DNA from: CAYNYF01 sp964401385 | GTDB taxonomy: Bacteria > Planctomycetota > Phycisphaerae > SM23-33 | Assembly: GCA_964401385.1 (NCBI GenBank) | Contig: CAYNYF010000077.1 | Span: 1 to 21,720 of the forward strand | Length of the DNA: 21,720 bases | Direction of reading: 5' to 3' | Shown: positions 13,950-21,720 of the stretch, one piece after another | Numbering within the stretch: the stretch's first letter is position 1 | How the letters are laid out: each line of letters begins with the position of its first letter | Program-made: the position numbers and the translations under genes | Notes under the pieces: generated by a model | Databases searched by the model: none | What the model saw: the letters and a program-made list of their open reading frames with translations, nothing else | Told to the model about the DNA's origin: nothing

Positions 13950-16900
13950 TCAATTGTCCTGCGCGGCGCTCGCTTTGGCCGGAACGCGAACGCAGATGCG
14001 TGTCCCTTTGGGGCCGGAGTCGATCGTCATCGTTCCGCTGACTGTCTGGAGCCGCTCCTGCATCATGCTCAGACCCAACCCTTTCCCCGCAGCCTCGGCC
14101 GGATCAAATCCGGCTCCGTCATCGGTAATCGCCAAAACCGCCTCCTCATCCTCATAGCCGACTTCCACCGAGACGTTCTTGGCCTGGCCGTGGCGGACGG
14201 CGTTGGTGATGCCCTCCTGGGCAATGCGAAACAGGGCGATCTCCACGTCGGCCGGGAGGCTCCCGGCCTTAGCCGGCAAGCCGCAATTGACCGTCACCTT
14301 TGTCTCAGCTTGAAAGTCACCGGCCACCTCCTCCAGGGCGGCGCACACACCCAGCTCCAGGCTCCGCGGATACAGCCCGCGGCAGATACCGCGAATCTCC
14401 CGGATCAGCGCGTCGCATTGCTTGCGCAACTGCGCGGCGTTCTCGGCACGTTCGGTGTCACCGGAGTCCTCGAACGACTTGGACATTGTCCGAAGGGCCA
14501 ATTGGAGCGCGATCAACCCCTGTCCCACGGAATCGTGCAGTTCCGCGGTCAGATGCTTGCGCTCCTGCTCGTGGGCGGTGGTCAGCCGGCGGCGGGCGTC
14601 ACTCAGGGCCGCCTCGGTTCGCATGCTCTCGGTGACGTCCCGGTCGACGCCGATCATGTAGAGCTTGTCCCCCACTTCGATGGGTGCGGCGGTCCACTCG
14701 TAGTAGTTCTCCTTACCGTCCGGGCGATTCCACGAGGCCCGACCGCGCGCGGGCAGAAGCTTGCGCAATTGCTCGGTCACGAGCCGATCCTCCTGGGGCG
14801 TCGACAGACCTTGCGCCAGCTCGCTGATATCCTCCGCGGCCATGAGCTCTTCCCTGCTGCGGCCGGACATCTCCACGAATCGATCGTTGCACATCAACAG
14901 CCGCCGCTTATGGGTTTTCGGGTCCATTTCGCAGATATCGATACCATCGCTACTGTGCTCGAGGATCAGCCGCATTTGGGCTTCGCTCTCCCGCAAGGCC
15001 TCCTCGGCCCGCTTGCGCTCCGTAATGTCCTCGACGACGCCGTCAAAGTACTTGACCTTGCCCTCCTCATCCCGCACGACGCGGGTCCTCATAGATCCCC
15101 ATATAAAGGTGCCATCCTTCCGCGTGAGCCGCACTTCCTCGCCTGCCAGCCCGCCCCTGGCAATCAGCTTGTCCGAGAAGGCTTTACGCTCCGCCGGGCT
15201 CTCGTAAAGCTCGGCTGCGTCGATGGCCAGAAACTCCTCCAGCGATTCGTAGCCGTGCAGCCGGGCCAATGCTCGATTGGCCATGAGGAACTTCCCCCGT
15301 GCGCCCGGAGTGTTGCGGTAGATTCCGACGGGCAGGTTGTCGACCAGGTTCTGGAAACGAGCTTCGGACTCTCTGAGGGCGGCTTCGGCCTGCTTTCTCG
15401 CCGTCACGTCCCGGGCAATGCCCTGGATGCCGACGAGCTTTCCCTCCTCATGCACACCCGTCGTGGTCAGCTCCAAAGCGATTCTCCGCCGGTCGCGGCT
15501 GATGATCTCGAACTCGAAGGGCTGCTCCAGCGGCTCGCCCCTGATCCTTTTCCTCAACCTTTCGAAGAGTTCCTCGCGGTATTGCGGCGCGGCCAATTCC
15601 CCCATGTTCATCCGCAGAAGTTTCGTGAGAGGATAGCCGGCGATCCTTTCTGCGGCCTTGTTGGCGAAGGTGTAGTTACCTTCCAGGTCGACCTGAAAGA
15701 TGATGTCCGAGGTATTGTCGATGATGCTTTGCAGCCGCTGCCTGGACTGGCTCAGCTCCTCTTCAGCCCGCTTGCGGGTGGCCAAGTGCCCAAGCGCCGA
15801 GGCGTACAGGCCCAGTAGCTCGCCGTGGCTGTCGGTGATCGGCTCGCCCCTCAACAGGTTGTCGGCGGATATGAAGCCAATGACCTTCTGGCCGTCCCAC
15901 AGCGACGCCACGACCCGTTGTCCGCGGTCGACCAGCTTCCCGTCCAAGTCGTAGAAGGGGTCGTCGAGGGATACGGCCACCCGGATGCGCCCTTGGAGGG
16001 CCTTCCACGCCAGGGTGCCCGGGGTCACATGGTTCCTCAGGGCACGCTCGTCGCTAGTTTGCCCTTTAGCGTCGGTACCGAAACTGCCAACCACCGTGTT
16101 GGGCTTATCGCCAACGAACCACAGTCCCATGCGGTCGAAGCCGAGTCTGCTCCGGCCGAGTTCGACGGCCCGTCGGCACAGCTCGTCAAAAGACCCGGCC
16201 GTCGAGAGCTCGTTGGTCAGCGCGTGCAGGACCGTCAACTGTTCCCCGAAGCGCCGCTCCGCCTGCTGGCGCTGTCTGAGAGACTCTTCGGCCCGCTTGC
16301 GCTGGGTGATGTCGCGGGCGATCCCCGCCACGATCCCCTTGTCCTCGTCGAAGATACTGGCGCTGATCTCCACATCGACAATAGAGCCATCGGCCTTCCG
16401 GAAACGCGACTCGAACCGAGCCGACTTATCCTTCCTGGTGGCCCGCAGAGCGGCGGCGCCGGCGGCCCGGTCCTCCTTGGGATGCAGCGACCGAAGCGGC
16501 ATGCCCAACAGTTGGCTACGCTCGTAGCCTAGCATTTCGCACGCCCGACCGTTGACGTCCTGGATCCGCCCATCAAGGTTGTGGATGAAAATCGCGTCCT
16601 TGGAATGCTCAAAAAGGTCGCGGAAGCGCTCCTCACTTTCCCGCAAGGCATCTTCGGCCCGCTTGAGCAGGCTGATGTCGCGGATAGTCCCAAGGACCAG
16701 TTTCTCCCCGCCCAGTTCGATCTGGTCGGCATTGACGAGCGCCGAATAGACCGTGCCGTCCTTCCGTTTCAGAGCGACCTCGAAGTCGCGCACCCTGCCG
16801 CGTTTCTGCAAGGTCTTCAAGAACTGCTTGCGCTGATCTACATCGACATATGTCGAGTCGTAATCGATGAGCTCTAATTCGTCCTGTAAGTAGCCTGTAA

Positions 16901-17498
16901 TCTCCTCCATGTACCTGTTGCTGGCGATGAACTTGCCGCGGGGGCCGGCTATGCCGATTCCGACGGGCGCGGCCTCGAAAAGAAGCCGATACTTCTCTTC
17001 CGACGCCCGCAGCGCCTGCTCGGTCAGCTTGCGCTCCGTGACACCCGGGGCAACCACCAGAACAGAACTGGCACGGCCCCGGTCATCCTTCAGCGGCCGG
17101 ACGGCGGTCTGGTACCAGCACGTGCGGCCGTCAACTTCCATGCAGGTTTCCCGAGTGTACGCTTGGCCTGATCGAATCGCGCCACGGATCCGACTGATCT
17201 GTCCGTCTGCAATGTTCTTCGGGAATACGTCCCAGATCGTCCTGCCGACCAGACCGTCGGTCTTTGCCCTGACGATTTCGGCCGATACCTGGTTGGCGAA
17301 CAGGAACACCCCGTTGGCATCTATCTCGCAGATGGCGACGTCGGTATTCTCCAGGAGAGCCCTGTACTTCTGCTCGTCCTCGCCCGGGGCTGCCTGGGGC
17401 CGCTCTCGCTTGGCCAGCGTGGCTTCGAGTTCGGCCACGCGTCCACGGAGGGCTTCCAGCTCGCCGTCTCTGTCTCGGGATACCTTGTTCTTCTTCAT
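13950..17498 (-). CDS. Soluble sensor histidine kinase with six PAS and one GAF domain (NarL-type, HisKA_3)
   Basis: The 1182-residue kinase has no membrane segment or signal peptide, so it should sense in the cytoplasm. A short coiled coil (about 12-32) is followed by PAS domains at about 43-155, 167-280 and 288-402. A GAF domain follows at 413-578, then PAS domains at 585-702, 712-828 and 838-960. Linkers of the type ERKRAEEALRESEA join most of them and would form signalling helices. The kinase core is HisKA_3 (about 975-1045) with the phosphoacceptor His988 in AELHDSVGQG, then an HATPase with N-box EGITNAVRHG (Asn1099), G1 box DDGAGFDP and KGLGLSMMQERL. This core pairs with NarL/LuxR-type response regulators, but none is nearby, so it is an orphan here. 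No heme- or flavin-specific residue pattern is evident. Start ATG 17498 has AAGGGG upstream. Confidence 0.93.
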   Translation of the reverse strand: MKKNKVSRDRDGELEALRGRVAELEATLAKRERPQAAPGEDEQKYRALLENTDVAICEIDANGVFLFANQVSAEIVRAKTDGLVGRTIWDVFPKNIADGQISRIRGAIRSGQAYTRETCMEVDGRTCWYQTAVRPLKDDRGRASSVLVVAPGVTERKLTEQALRASEEKYRLLFEAAPVGIGIAGPRGKFIASNRYMEEITGYLQDELELIDYDSTYVDVDQRKQFLKTLQKRGRVRDFEVALKRKDGTVYSALVNADQIELGGEKLVLGTIRDISLLKRAEDALRESEERFRDLFEHSKDAIFIHNLDGRIQDVNGRACEMLGYERSQLLGMPLRSLHPKEDRAAGAAALRATRKDKSARFESRFRKADGSIVDVEISASIFDEDKGIVAGIARDITQRKRAEESLRQRQQAERRFGEQLTVLHALTNELSTAGSFDELCRRAVELGRSRLGFDRMGLWFVGDKPNTVVGSFGTDAKGQTSDERALRNHVTPGTLAWKALQGRIRVAVSLDDPFYDLDGKLVDRGQRVVASLWDGQKVIGFISADNLLRGEPITDSHGELLGLYASALGHLATRKRAEEELSQSRQRLQSIIDNTSDIIFQVDLEGNYTFANKAAERIAGYPLTKLLRMNMGELAAPQYREELFERLRKRIRGEPLEQPFEFEIISRDRRRIALELTTTGVHEEGKLVGIQGIARDVTARKQAEAALRESEARFQNLVDNLPVGIYRNTPGARGKFLMANRALARLHGYESLEEFLAIDAAELYESPAERKAFSDKLIARGGLAGEEVRLTRKDGTFIWGSMRTRVVRDEEGKVKYFDGVVEDITERKRAEEALRESEAQMRLILEHSSDGIDICEMDPKTHKRRLLMCNDRFVEMSGRSREELMAAEDISELAQGLSTPQEDRLVTEQLRKLLPARGRASWNRPDGKENYYEWTAAPIEVGDKLYMIGVDRDVTESMRTEAALSDARRRLTTAHEQERKHLTAELHDSVGQGLIALQLALRTMSKSFEDSGDTERAENAAQLRKQCDALIREIRGICRGLYPRSLELGVCAALEEVAGDFQAETKVTVNCGLPAKAGSLPADVEIALFRIAQEGITNAVRHGQAKNVSVEVGYEDEEAVLAITDDGAGFDPAEAAGKGLGLSMMQERLQTVSGTMTIDSGPKGTRICVRVPAKASAAQDN
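14986..16667 (-). repeat. Intragenic repeats encoding the PAS linker helices
   Basis: Copies of a roughly 30-nt segment recur between sensor domains, for example around 14986-15017 and 16636-16667, and shorter versions near 15761-15776 and 16285-16300. Their common core (plus strand) is TTCGGCCCGCTTG or a close variant. They encode the LRESEE...RKRAEE linker and probably reflect domain duplication inside the kinase gene. Confidence 0.55.
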
Positions 17499-17567
17499 GC
17501 CAAACCCCTTCGCCCAACCAGCAGCGTGTATTCAAAGCCGCCCAGCAGCATTTTCGCATCTTTTCAT

Positions 17568-17573
17568 ATTGTA
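17568..17573 (-). promoter_or_regulatory. -10 box (TACAAT) of the histidine kinase gene
   Basis: On the minus strand TACAAT lies about 70 nt upstream of the kinase start in a locally AT-rich stretch. No good -35 box is seen at 17-19 nt. Confidence 0.4.
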
Positions 17574-17674
17574 TCAGCCTGGACGCACCTGCGCCAGCCT
17601 CTTGGCTTTTTGCCGGGGGGCCGTCTGAAATGGAACACGCCGGGTTGCCCCGAGGCCGCGATTTCGAGGGAACA

Positions 17675-17703
17675 TTCCCACGCGCCAGCAGGCCGGGTAC
17701 AAT
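17675..17703 (+). promoter_or_regulatory. Promoter of the glycosyltransferase gene
   Basis: TTCCCA (17675-17680), 17 nt, TACAAT (17698-17703). The -10 box ends 7 nt before ATG 17711, so transcription would start at or next to the start codon. An in-frame ATG at 17702 overlaps the -10 box and should not be translated. Confidence 0.5.
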
Positions 17704-17710
17704 GGCCGCG

Positions 17711-18820
17711 ATGTCCCAAGTCGCGAGCAATCTACAAGCCATCAGGAAGGACACACGCGTCGCCCTGGTGGCCGGTCCGAAGACCTTGCAGAGTCTGGGC
17801 CCGGTGGTCCGGCACTTGATCGTCTCTTTGCTGGATGTGCCGATGCCGGTCACCTTGATCTGCCCGGCCAATGCCGATCTGGCAACCTTCCCGGAAACGC
17901 TGCTGCAAACGATCCGCTACGGTCCGATGCGGCTTCCGTTCGTCCGTGGCCGCTCGCTGGAGGCCCTGGCCAACAGGCTCGGCGGCGCCAACGTTTCACT
18001 GCTGCACAGCCTGGACGCGGACGCCCTGGCATTGACCCGGCGGCTTGCGGCCAAGGTCGACGTGGACTACATCGCCGCGATCTATTCGCTCGGCGTTAAG
18101 CTGCGCTTCTCCGACGAGCGCTGCCGGGCCCTGCTGGCCGCGTCCGAGACGATACGACGGATGCTGGTGGAATCTCATTCGGTAGCGGAAGACATGGTGT
18201 ACCTGGTTCGTCCAGGCGTGCACCAGGTCCGGAACGCCACCTGTTTCATCGATCCGGCGCATGCCGTCGCCATTGTCGCGGCCGGCGAGCTGAACCGCTT
18301 CGCGCCATTCGCCGCCGCCTTGGAGGTTTTCGCCCTGCTCCAGCAAAGCCAGCGGGAATGCGTGTTCTTTCTGGTCGGCAACGGCCGGGCCGAGAGGCCC
18401 CTGAGGAGACTGGCCGAAAAGCTCGGGCTGATGAGGAATCTCACCTTCGTGGATCGGACAGGGGCCGAGCAGCTCCGCGGGATCCTCAAAGCCGCGGACA
18501 TCTTCATCTCGCCCGTGTCCTCCCCGCGGGTGGATATCGAGCTGCTGGCGGCCATGGCCGGCGGCGTGCCCGTTCTGGCCGCCGAGGGCGACGCCGCCGA
18601 CTTCGTTATCGCCGGGCGCACCGCCCTGACCTTCCCCAGCAGCAATGCCGAGCAGTTGGCCGCCAGACTGAAATCCCTGCTGGACGACCGCGCCGCCGCC
18701 CGCGCCCTGGCCGAGAACGCCCTGGCCCATCTGCGCGAACATCACTCCCCGGCCAAGATGGCCAAGAGGCTGGTCGAGATCTACCACATCGTGCTCAGCG
18801 CCGCCCGCGCCGAGGTCTAA
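17711..18820 (+). CDS. GT-B-fold glycosyltransferase (group 1 / GT4-like)
   Basis: The 369-residue cytoplasmic protein has the two-domain GT-B layout. An N-terminal Rossmann-like half (about 14-190) contains VALVAGPKTLQSLGPVVRHL. The C-terminal half has the typical GT1 blocks FFLVGNGRAERPLRRLAEKL (219-238), a NLTFVDRTGAEQL segment, AADIFISPVSSP (261-272) and AAMAGGVPVLAAEGD (280-294). In the usual E-x7-E nucleotide-sugar motif the first acidic residue appears as Glu277 but the second position is Ala, so donor binding may differ. Donor and acceptor are unknown, and no other polysaccharide gene is adjacent. Start ATG 17711 is preferred over ATG 17630 and ATG 17702 because both precede or overlap the predicted promoter; the gene then lacks a Shine-Dalgarno and is probably leaderless. 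Confidence 0.85.
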   Translation: MSQVASNLQAIRKDTRVALVAGPKTLQSLGPVVRHLIVSLLDVPMPVTLICPANADLATFPETLLQTIRYGPMRLPFVRGRSLEALANRLGGANVSLLHSLDADALALTRRLAAKVDVDYIAAIYSLGVKLRFSDERCRALLAASETIRRMLVESHSVAEDMVYLVRPGVHQVRNATCFIDPAHAVAIVAAGELNRFAPFAAALEVFALLQQSQRECVFFLVGNGRAERPLRRLAEKLGLMRNLTFVDRTGAEQLRGILKAADIFISPVSSPRVDIELLAAMAGGVPVLAAEGDAADFVIAGRTALTFPSSNAEQLAARLKSLLDDRAAARALAENALAHLREHHSPAKMAKRLVEIYHIVLSAARAEV

Positions 18821-18899
18821 GCCGGGCTTGTCCTGGCCCCCATCTGACTGTCGCCGCGCCCGCGCTGCTCGGCGGAGCGCCCCCTCTTACGCCGAAATC
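18821..18899. other. Convergent intergenic gap
   Basis: These 79 nt lie between the glycosyltransferase stop and the dapA stop. They are GC-rich with imperfect self-complementarity and no T-run. Nothing else is seen. Confidence 0.4.
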
Positions 18900-19790
18900 T
18901 TACGCCCTCGCCTCGATGCCGAACGGGCGGAGCAGTTCCGCCAGGGGCGCCCGGTACTTTTCCGAAAACCGCACCAGCGGCAGGCGCAGTTCATTTTCGA
19001 TCCTCCCGGCCATGGCCAGGGCGGCCTTGATCGGAATGGGGTTGGTCTCCCAGAAGATCGCCTTGAACAGCGGGAAAAGTCTCAGGTGTTGGGCGGTGGC
19101 GGCTTGCATCTCCCCGGCGAGGGCGGCGTCGGTCAGCTTGCGCACCTCGCCCGGCAGGATGTTGGCCAACACGCTGATGACGCCTCTGCCGCCGACCGAA
19201 CATATCGGCAGCGTCACCGAGTCATCCCCGGAGAGGATGGTGATCTCGCAGCCGGAAGCCAGCGCCGAGGCATTGTCCAGCTTGCCCGTGGCCTCCTTGA
19301 CGGCCACCACTTGGTCAATCTCGTTGTACATGCGAATGATCGTTTCGGGAGTCAACTCGATGCCCGTCCGGGACGGGATGTTGTACAGCACGATCGGCAG
19401 CCCGATCTCGTCCAGGGCCGCGACGTGATCGTACATGCCCTGCTGCGTCGGCTTGTTGTAGTAGGGGTTGACGATCAGACAGGCATCGGCGCCGGCGTCT
19501 TTGGCGTGCCGTGTGAGGCGCACGGCCTCCGAGGTGGCGTTGCTGCCGGTCCCGGCGATGACGGGCACTTTTCCCGCGGCGCGCTTGACGGTGCGCTCGA
19601 TCACCTTGCCGTGCTCGTCGTGGCTGAGCGTGGGCGATTCGCCCGTCGTCCCGCAGGGAATGAGCCCTTGCGTGCCGTTTTCCAGTTGATAGTCGATCAA
19701 CCGGCTGAGGCAGTCCCAGTCCACCTGGCCGTTGCGAAACGGCGTCACCAGGGCCACCATCGAGCCCTCGAGTTTGATTTTCTCAGCCAT
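18900..19790 (-). CDS. dapA: 4-hydroxy-tetrahydrodipicolinate synthase
   Basis: DapA condenses pyruvate with aspartate-4-semialdehyde, the first committed step of lysine and diaminopimelate synthesis, in the cytoplasm. The 296-residue chain shows all hallmarks: CGTTGESPTLS (46-56, with Thr48-Thr49), NPYYNKPTQQG (108-118), YNIPSRTG (136-143, catalytic Tyr136 and Arg141), and VAVKEATG with the Schiff-base Lys165. SGDDSVTLPICSVGGRGVIS is also family-typical. Other members of the N-acetylneuraminate lyase superfamily are less likely given the GTTGE and YNIPSRTG motifs together. The ATG at 19790 has AAGGAC upstream; the stop is TAA. It is divergent from the phosphoesterase gene, and no other lysine gene is adjacent. 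Confidence 0.96.
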   Translation of the reverse strand: MAEKIKLEGSMVALVTPFRNGQVDWDCLSRLIDYQLENGTQGLIPCGTTGESPTLSHDEHGKVIERTVKRAAGKVPVIAGTGSNATSEAVRLTRHAKDAGADACLIVNPYYNKPTQQGMYDHVAALDEIGLPIVLYNIPSRTGIELTPETIIRMYNEIDQVVAVKEATGKLDNASALASGCEITILSGDDSVTLPICSVGGRGVISVLANILPGEVRKLTDAALAGEMQAATAQHLRLFPLFKAIFWETNPIPIKAALAMAGRIENELRLPLVRFSEKYRAPLAELLRPFGIEARA

Positions 19791-19874
19791 ATTTCACGTC
19801 CTTCCCGAAGGCCAGCTCGCGCCAAGCCCCTTATCGCTCCCGGCAGGCCGCGGACCCCATTCTTTCGGGCGGTT

Positions 19875-19903
19875 AGCCTACCGAAAAACACAAGCCGCGG
19901 CAA
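19875..19903 (-). promoter_or_regulatory. Candidate promoter of dapA
   Basis: On the minus strand TTGCCG (19903-19898) is followed by 17 nt and TAGGCT (19880-19875). The -10 resembles the TAGGAT boxes used by two other genes in this window. The predicted leader is about 75-80 nt. Confidence 0.45.
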
Positions 19904-19908
19904 TTGGC

Positions 19909-19938
19909 TTTACCCGCCGCCGAGGCGCGCCCTATAAT
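19909..19938 (+). promoter_or_regulatory. Promoter of the metallophosphoesterase gene
   Basis: TTTACC (19909-19914), 18 nt, consensus TATAAT (19933-19938). It predicts transcription from about 19945 and a 65-nt leader with AAAGGAG six nucleotides before GTG 20010. It sits back-to-back with the dapA promoter. Confidence 0.6.
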
Positions 19939-20009
19939 CCGCTTTGAGGATTTTCCGCGTTATCGGTCGGCACAGAGAGTTGGAATTTTTGGGAATAAAG
20001 GAGACAGAC

Positions 20010-21623
20010 GTGTCACAGTGTTCTGTTCGCCGTCTGGCCGTAGCTCTAGCCGTGTCGGCCGCCGTGTTGACCGGCAGCGGGTGCACTCAATTGGTCACGA
20101 CGGGGCAGGTGCCAATGCCAAAGGTCGGCACGAACCTGCTGGCCGGGGCAGAGTGGGAATACAGCATCGACCGCGGCGAAACCTGGTCCAAGAGCCCGCC
20201 GATCCTCCGCGGCGGCGAAAAGGCGGCGATCTACCTCCGTGTCAGCTTCGACGTGACCGACCCGTCGAGCTATGCAAGCCTGGAGCTGACCCACGGCGTG
20301 CCGGACCGGACGAGGATGTTCTTCCGGCTCAACGACGAGCCGGTGCTCCCGCCGCTAAGGGGGATGTACTACAAGACCATCCCGGCCATCCCCACAAGCC
20401 TGCTCAAGGCGGGCGCCAACGTGCTTACGGGCAAGATCGGTTTCGACAACCGCCCGCCGTCCGACGAACCCGAGACAAGGATGCCCGACGTGCGTGTTGG
20501 TCTGGCGCCGCACCTGTTCGCCCTGGCCCCGAGGCACCTGCGGATCACCAGCGGGCCGGTTCTGGGGGCGGTGGAAGACGATCACTTCAGCGCCACCTGC
20601 CGGACCAACATGCCGGCCCGTGTGGTGCTGTACGGATATGACCTGACGCGCAAGCGCGCCGGCTTTGTGGCGGAATCCCGGACGGGTCTGGCCCATCGCT
20701 TCCGCATCCCAAGAGCCGCGCCGGATCCCAACGGCCTGTACCTGCTTGTCGCCGACAACGGACGCGGGGCAGCGGCCGAAGTCATTCGCGCCCCGGCCTA
20801 CCCCACCCCCGACGAGCCGTTGCGGTTCGTCGCCATGGGCGACAGCCGCACGAACCTGGACGACTGGGCGGCCGTGGCCAATGCGGCGCTGAACGCCAAG
20901 CCGCAACTTGTGGTCTTCTCCGGCGACATGGTCAGCCGAGGGCGGAACGACTGGGAGTGGGATGAACAGTTCTTCGCCCCGGCCAAAGAGCTCTTCCTCA
21001 CCATCCCCTTCTACGCCGTGATCGGCAACCACGAGGAAAATGCCCCGGTCTATCCCGAACTGTTCTACACGCCCAGCCCGGATGGCCGGGCGACCAACTG
21101 GGCGCAGGAGATCAACGGCGTGCTCTTGATCGGCATCGACGGTCAAGAGGACTGGTCGGCCGAGAGCGTCGGCTTGCGAAAGCTGGAAAAGACCCTCAAG
21201 GAATCTCAGGCCAAGTTCATTTTCCTCTTCAGCCACTACCCCGCCTGGAGTTCGTCCTCGCACGGCCGGCTGCGCGAGGAAACCGGCCTGCCAAGGGAAG
21301 CAGCGGTCCGCCAGGCCCGCCAGACGATTGTCCCGCTGCTGCGCAAGTACAAGGCCGCGGCCTACATCTGCGGTCACGATCACTGCTACGAACGGTCGGA
21401 ACTGCCTGGAGGTGTCAGCCACGTCATTTCCGGCGGGGCCGGGGCGCCGCTGCGCCAGAAGATGCCAACCGCCGCAGCACAAAACCCCTACTCGGTCACG
21501 TTCGCATCCAAGCTCCACTACTGTCTCTTCGAGGTCACCGGCGACACCTGCACCATGAAGGCCCTCACCCCGGACGGAAGCCTTATCGACCGCCGCTCCT
21601 GGGACGCCAGGAAGGTCAAATAG
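20010..21623 (+). CDS. Exported calcineurin-like metallophosphoesterase, purple-acid-phosphatase type
   Basis: The 537-residue protein has an N-terminal signal (RRLAVALAVSAAVLTGSGC). The Cys at residue 25 might be lipidated, but the lipobox GSGC is imperfect. A beta-rich region of unknown role spans about 45-165. A fibronectin-III/PAP-N-like domain follows at about 168-265, then the catalytic domain (268-505). The five metallophosphoesterase blocks are present: GDSR (277-280), SGDM (304-307), GNHE (339-342), SHYP with His409, and GHDH (455-458) followed by CYERS. The first block has Arg where many family members have His, as in the PAP-like branch. A phosphomonoester or diester substrate outside the cytoplasm is likely, and phosphate scavenging is a guess. 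Start GTG 20010 is supported by AAAGGAG; earlier in-frame starts overlap the transcription start. Confidence 0.9.
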   Translation: MSQCSVRRLAVALAVSAAVLTGSGCTQLVTTGQVPMPKVGTNLLAGAEWEYSIDRGETWSKSPPILRGGEKAAIYLRVSFDVTDPSSYASLELTHGVPDRTRMFFRLNDEPVLPPLRGMYYKTIPAIPTSLLKAGANVLTGKIGFDNRPPSDEPETRMPDVRVGLAPHLFALAPRHLRITSGPVLGAVEDDHFSATCRTNMPARVVLYGYDLTRKRAGFVAESRTGLAHRFRIPRAAPDPNGLYLLVADNGRGAAAEVIRAPAYPTPDEPLRFVAMGDSRTNLDDWAAVANAALNAKPQLVVFSGDMVSRGRNDWEWDEQFFAPAKELFLTIPFYAVIGNHEENAPVYPELFYTPSPDGRATNWAQEINGVLLIGIDGQEDWSAESVGLRKLEKTLKESQAKFIFLFSHYPAWSSSSHGRLREETGLPREAAVRQARQTIVPLLRKYKAAAYICGHDHCYERSELPGGVSHVISGGAGAPLRQKMPTAAAQNPYSVTFASKLHYCLFEVTGDTCTMKALTPDGSLIDRRSWDARKVK

Positions 21624-21720
21624 GCCGCCGGGGGCGACTGCCGCGGGCGGGCGGGCTTTAGCCCAAACATTTCATGACCTTCTCACGTCCGGCGGGGCCT
21701 TTTGGCCGTCGGCTGCGTTC
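21624..21720. other. 3' flank, no gene seen
   Basis: The last 97 nt hold two very short hairpins (GGGC-TTTA-GCCC at 21653-21664 and GGCC-TTTT-GGCC at 21696-21707). Neither has a following T-run, so termination of the phosphoesterase transcript here is uncertain. Confidence 0.3.

Noticed and set aside
14190..15818. 542-codon plus-strand open frame inside the histidine kinase gene
   Set aside because: Antisense to PAS and kinase domains, with no motif of its own.
20355..21518. 387-codon minus-strand open frame opposite the phosphoesterase
   Set aside because: Antisense shadow of a gene with all five metallophosphoesterase motifs.
21653..21707. Short hairpins after the phosphoesterase as intrinsic terminators
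   Set aside because: Stems are only 4 bp and no T-run follows.
1..21720. CRISPR arrays, insertion sequences, tRNA or rRNA genes, riboswitches
   Set aside because: No direct-repeat array, transposase motif, terminal inverted repeats, cloverleaf or rRNA-like stretch was seen by eye on either strand.

Overview
The window is GC-rich bacterial chromosome with no mobile element, CRISPR array, rRNA or tRNA that I can recognise. Several proteins (the LeuC tail, the DUF1638 protein, the RNase Z-like hydrolase, the secreted TPR protein) read like Planctomycetota, perhaps Phycisphaerae. That assignment rests on overall protein character and is an inference. Strong Shine-Dalgarno starts are mixed with apparently leaderless starts. 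Many promoters look like sigma-70 sites, with TTGAC-type -35 boxes and TAGGAT, TACAAT or TATAAT -10 boxes.

Layout. Positions 3-302 (+) hold the 3' end of leuC. It converges on a minus-strand block at 355-7652: an Eis-like GNAT acetyltransferase, guaB, a Na/Pi cotransporter with a PhoU-like tail, nrdR, and a secreted TPR protein whose C-terminal domain looks like a catalytically dead trypsin/HtrA-type domain. On the plus strand follow an RNase Z-like metallo-hydrolase (7784-8728) and a DUF1638 protein (8845-9600). Next are a minus-strand short-chain dehydrogenase with substituted catalytic residues (9627-10409) and a plus-strand small lipoprotein (10632-11141).

The most striking gene is 11303-13771 (-). 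One uninterrupted 822-residue frame joins an N-terminal site-2-protease-like (M50) membrane domain with HELGH to a complete enolase in which the two domains are in swapped order. The catalytic barrel comes first and the normally N-terminal capping domain comes last. Essentially every catalytic and metal-binding residue of enolase is present. I read this as a circularly permuted, membrane-tethered enolase.

Downstream lie a 1182-residue soluble sensor histidine kinase with six PAS domains and one GAF domain (13950-17498, -), a GT-B glycosyltransferase (17711-18820, +), dapA (18900-19790, -) and a divergently transcribed exported metallophosphoesterase (20010-21623, +).

The genes do not form one pathway. 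Amino-acid biosynthesis (leuC, dapA), nucleotide metabolism (guaB, nrdR), phosphate handling (Na/Pi transporter, phosphoesterase) and signalling are interleaved, mostly as single-gene units with their own promoters.
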